From the NCBI GenBank assembly GCA_029194675.1, contig JARFXP010000001.1, forward strand, positions 434,001 through 498,000: a stretch of 64,000 bases of DNA. The letters run 5' to 3'. Made by a program: the position numbers and the translations under genes. Of this stretch, positions 61,547-64,000 are shown piece by piece (position 1 is the stretch's first letter; every line of letters begins with the position of its first letter). The notes below the pieces were generated by a model, which worked only from the letters and a program-made list of their open reading frames with translations, had not been told where the DNA came from and searched no databases. This DNA is from Nitrospira sp. GTDB lineage: Bacteria; Nitrospirota; Nitrospiria; Nitrospirales; Nitrospiraceae.

Positions 61547-61786
61547 ATGTCACATCTGCGTTTCCATATTCGTTTTCCTGAAGACAAGATAAGAGAGCCG
61601 ATTATTTATCAGATCGGGCGCGAGTATAACGTCGTGACAGATGTCAGACGAGCTGATGTTCGTGACACCACAGGCTGGGCGGATGTGGAGCTTTCCGGTG
61701 ACACGGTGGAGATTGAACGAGCCGTCGCTGGGCTGCGAGCCAAAGGCTGTGTCGTCGATCCGATTGAATTGAACGTGGTCGAGTAG
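61547..61786 (+). CDS. NIL-domain protein
   Basis: A 79-residue stand-alone NIL domain (LRFHIRFPEDKIREPIIYQI, with the C-terminal ERAVAGLRAKGCVV). NIL domains occur in the methionine transporter ATPase and in proteins of the archaeal homocysteine pathway, so binding of methionine-related ligands is a reasonable inference. It lies two bases after the MoaD-like gene. Confidence 0.85.
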   Translation: MSHLRFHIRFPEDKIREPIIYQIGREYNVVTDVRRADVRDTTGWADVELSGDTVEIERAVAGLRAKGCVVDPIELNVVE

Positions 61787-61821
61787 CAAATCACCTATCG
61801 TTTGACGAGCGACGGTTTCAC

Positions 61822-62625
61822 ATGGAACTGACCGAACAACAAATCGAACGGTACAGCCGGCACATCATCCTTCAGGATGTCGGAGGAAAAGGCCAGCTAA
61901 AACTGAACAAGGCCAAGGTCCTGCTGATTGGCGCAGGTGGACTAGGCTCTCCGGCTGGGCTGTACCTCGCTGCCGCCGGTATTGGGACAATCGGCCTGGT
62001 CGATGGGGATGTCGTTGACCTCTCGAATTTGCAACGGCAGATCATGCACTCGACCGCGACGCTTGGGCAACCAAAGGTTGAGTCCGGCCGGAAGACCTTG
62101 TCGGCCATTAACCCTGAAATTACGATCAAGCCCTATCACCAGTTGGTCGATGCAGAAAATATCCTCCCCCTCGTCTCGCAATATGACATCGTGCTGGACG
62201 GATCAGACAACTTCACGACAAGATTTCTGGTGAACGACGCCTGTTTCTTTGCCAAGAAAACATTGATCTCCGCCAGCATGTTTCGGTTCGAGGGGCAACT
62301 GACGACGATCAAGCCACACCAAGGCTATCCTTGCTACCGATGTCTGTATCCTGAGCCTCCACCGGCCGGGTTGGTTCCTAATTGCCAGGAAGCCGGTGTG
62401 CTTGGCGTCTTAGCCGGCACAATGGGAATCCTCCAGGCGTCGGAAGCGATCAAAGAAATTCTCGGCATCGGCGAGACGATCGCCGATAAGTTGCTGATCT
62501 ACGATGCGCTCGAGATGAAGTTCAGAAAAGTTGGTCGCCCGAAAGATCCGGCCTGTCCGCTGTGCGGACCAAATCCCAAGATCAAAGATCTGAGTCTGGA
62601 CTATACCGTCACTTGCACAATTTAA
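61822..62625 (+). CDS. moeB: MoeB/ThiF-type adenylyltransferase 2
   Basis: A 267-residue paralogue of the enzyme at 59187 (LIGAGGLGSPAGLYL, LDGSDNF, catalytic Cys in PNCQEAGVLG, zinc pairs CYRC and CPLC). It probably adenylates one of the two carriers. The stop is followed at once by the palindromic repeat at 62624. Confidence 0.92.
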   Translation: MELTEQQIERYSRHIILQDVGGKGQLKLNKAKVLLIGAGGLGSPAGLYLAAAGIGTIGLVDGDVVDLSNLQRQIMHSTATLGQPKVESGRKTLSAINPEITIKPYHQLVDAENILPLVSQYDIVLDGSDNFTTRFLVNDACFFAKKTLISASMFRFEGQLTTIKPHQGYPCYRCLYPEPPPAGLVPNCQEAGVLGVLAGTMGILQASEAIKEILGIGETIADKLLIYDALEMKFRKVGRPKDPACPLCGPNPKIKDLSLDYTVTCTI

Positions 62626-62749
62626 CAGGATGTTGAAAACGACCGCCAGCTTCGTTCTCGCATCGCTCAGGCCCTCAACGTACCTCGAACTGTACGCCTC
62701 GGCCCTTCGCTCGCTGCGGCCTTGCTGGACAGCCGTTTTGACCATCCTG
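62624..62749. repeat. Palindromic dispersed repeat, about 126 bp, copy 2
   Basis: It begins AACAGGATGTTGAAAA and ends TTTTGACCATCCTG. Internal stretches (CTTCGTTCTCGC, GCTGCGGCCTTGCTGGA) match copy 1 at 9105-9231. It sits between moeB and the JAMM gene. Confidence 0.8.
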
Positions 62750-62829
62750 CACACGCATCAACCAATATTCCTCCAATCCCCTCCACCACTGACTCAAGAT
62801 CGTTTCAGCTACATGAGGATCGACTGATC

Positions 62830-63339
62830 GTGGCCGACCTCATTATTTCCCGACAGATTCTCGACAACATCATCGTCCATGCCAAGGAACTCACTCCGTA
62901 CGAATGTTGTGGGCTCCTGGCTGGAACCAATGGGGTGGTCAGCCGTCTCTATCGCATTAAGAACATTGTCGCGATGGAAGGCGCACAAAACCTGTCGTCA
63001 TTCGATTCGGCCAAAGCTGCACATCTTGAACGGCTCTCCCCCGCTGAACGGGCAGAAATCGCCTTCGTGATGGACATGCAGGACTTCTCCACCGCGAAGA
63101 AAGACATGCGCACCCAAGGACTCGAACTCCAAGTCGTCTACCACTCGCACCCCCACGATCCAGCCCGTCCGTCGGTCACCGACATAAAAATTGCCACCGA
63201 CTACGAGGAGATTTGGCCCAAGATCAACCTGCCCCTCCCCGCCTATCTCCTGGTCTCGCTCATGAATCCGGAACCGGACGTAAAGACCTATTGGATCAAA
63301 TCCGGTCGCGTCACTCCCGCCGACGTGCTCATCCGCTAG
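62830..63339 (+). CDS. JAMM (Mov34/MPN) zinc metalloprotease
   Basis: A 169-residue JAMM protease with all metal-site residues: Glu25 and the H-x-H-x7-S-x2-D motif at His105, His107, Ser115, Asp118. GTG at 62830 is chosen; the open frame upstream runs into the repeat. Mec of Mycobacterium cleaves cysteine from CysO, and HcyD of Wolinella trims its carrier. Here it could remove the Arg from the carrier at 57971 or release the new amino acid. Confidence 0.9.
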   Translation: MADLIISRQILDNIIVHAKELTPYECCGLLAGTNGVVSRLYRIKNIVAMEGAQNLSSFDSAKAAHLERLSPAERAEIAFVMDMQDFSTAKKDMRTQGLELQVVYHSHPHDPARPSVTDIKIATDYEEIWPKINLPLPAYLLVSLMNPEPDVKTYWIKSGRVTPADVLIR

Positions 63340-63397
63340 GCTAAATTTTACGGTTCACATCGTCGTCAGAATATACTAATCTGCCCTTGCAGCTTGC

Positions 63398-63754
63398 ATG
63401 AGGAGCGGTGCGGTGGGCGTTCAACGACGATTGTTCAGTTATGGTTTTTCCATCGTGCTGTACGTGACCGTCTCAATGGCGGCTGCGGTCTTTGCCGAAG
63501 ACCGTAGCTTTTACAGCCCCGTCATTTACGTCGACAAAGAGAACGATCAAATTCTAATTTCCACGAGCGGACGCGTGTTCTACATCGAAGTACCGGAAGC
63601 CGCGAAGCCACACATGGAAAAACTTCCCATTTCCGGCCTTGTGGATTTCGTCGTTGAGATGCGGGGTGAGGATCAACGTCCGCTGATCAAAACCTGGAAG
63701 GTCAAATCAGGCGAATCGACCTGTATGTACTTCAATGGGGAAGAGTGCAAATAG
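63398..63754 (+). CDS. Exported hypothetical protein
   Basis: A 118-residue protein with a signal peptide (about 1-33, ending VFA) and a small beta-rich mature part with a final CMYFNGEECK Cys pair. It is not recognised. It lies outside the sulfur cluster's tight spacing. Confidence 0.65.
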   Translation: MRSGAVGVQRRLFSYGFSIVLYVTVSMAAAVFAEDRSFYSPVIYVDKENDQILISTSGRVFYIEVPEAAKPHMEKLPISGLVDFVVEMRGEDQRPLIKTWKVKSGESTCMYFNGEECK

Positions 63755-63784
63755 GGCAATTACTCTCATGGGAGATAAAACGTT

Positions 63785-64000
63785 CTACTTTTCAAACATG
63801 CGCTCCAATCTCGCGACTCGTTCTTTAAGATCCCCGCTCGACTCAACCTCCAGAAGCTTCTCAATCTGACCTAGGTGTTGGTTAGCTGCCTGCTCGTTTT
63901 TCGCTTTGTAACCCTCAGAATCCTCGGCCAAAGCAAGTGTTGCTCGTTTCTCCCACTGCTCAAGTGTCCAACCATCATGCAGAACAACAAACTTGGCACG
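63785..64000 (-). CDS. C-terminal part of a coiled-coil protein
   Basis: The minus strand is open from the window edge to a TAG at 63785-63787, encoding 71 residues. The end is a coiled coil (NQHLGQIEKLLEVE, LKERVARLERMFEK). The start is outside the window and no function is visible. Confidence 0.65.
   Translation of the reverse strand, partial: RAKFVVLHDGWTLEQWEKRATLALAEDSEGYKAKNEQAANQHLGQIEKLLEVESSGDLKERVARLERMFEK

Overview
The window looks like a chromosomal segment of a Nitrospira-like bacterium (phylum Nitrospirota). This is inferred from overall gene content and protein style: a moxR/bat locus, a large two-gene copper-protein locus, a cobalamin-dependent MetH, DUF3386/DUF5069 genes and a sulfur-carrier gene cluster. 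No rRNA, tRNA or CRISPR array was recognised, so the assignment rests on familiarity and not on a marker gene.

Layout. 0-4 kb: a sulfatase cut by the window edge, a SYLF lipoprotein broken at a G7 tract, and two DUF1254/DUF1214 genes, one with a large internal deletion. 4-13 kb: a minus-strand operon reading moxR, sulfatase, moxR 3' fragment, DUF58, DUF4381, batA, four-helix-bundle ORF, batB/C, batD. It carries several repeat insertions. 13-16 kb: HdeD, a DUF4136 lipoprotein and a decayed toxin/antitoxin pair. 16-20.4 kb: a cupredoxin/beta-propeller protein and a multicopper oxidase. 20.4-25 kb: a periplasmic binding protein, a histidine kinase and a convergent NtrC-type regulator. 25-29 kb: metH. 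29-43 kb: mostly conserved housekeeping and hypothetical genes (CADD-like di-metal protein, FGE-like protein, FmdB, hemW, clpS, DUF3386, DUF5069, GDSL hydrolase, MBL protein).

43-57 kb is an accessory region. It holds HicAB modules, DUF2442/DUF4160 and DUF433/DUF5615 pairs, decayed IS256, IS4 and Y1 transposases, and several broken copies of the 3' end of a DsbA-like gene whose intact copy ends a seven-gene minus-strand run (54.6-49.9 kb).

57.9-63.3 kb is a coherent plus-strand sulfur-transfer cluster: a ThiS-like carrier with one residue after its Gly-Gly, a cysteine synthase, two MoeB/ThiF adenylyltransferases, a threonine-synthase-like PLP enzyme, a MoaD-like carrier, a NIL-domain protein and a JAMM metalloprotease. 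Together they resemble the thiocarboxylate-dependent cysteine or homocysteine routes known from Mycobacterium (CysO/CysM/Mec) and Wolinella (HcyS/HcyD/HcyF).

The most unusual feature is recurrent duplication of gene 3' ends. At three loci (moxR, a DUF5069 gene, the DsbA-like gene) a diverged copy of only the 3' part lies on the far side of foreign-looking genes. The second is a four-helix-bundle ORF flanked by inverted AAATC-rich repeat tracts between batA and batB, with an ORF-less relative inserted in frame inside batB.
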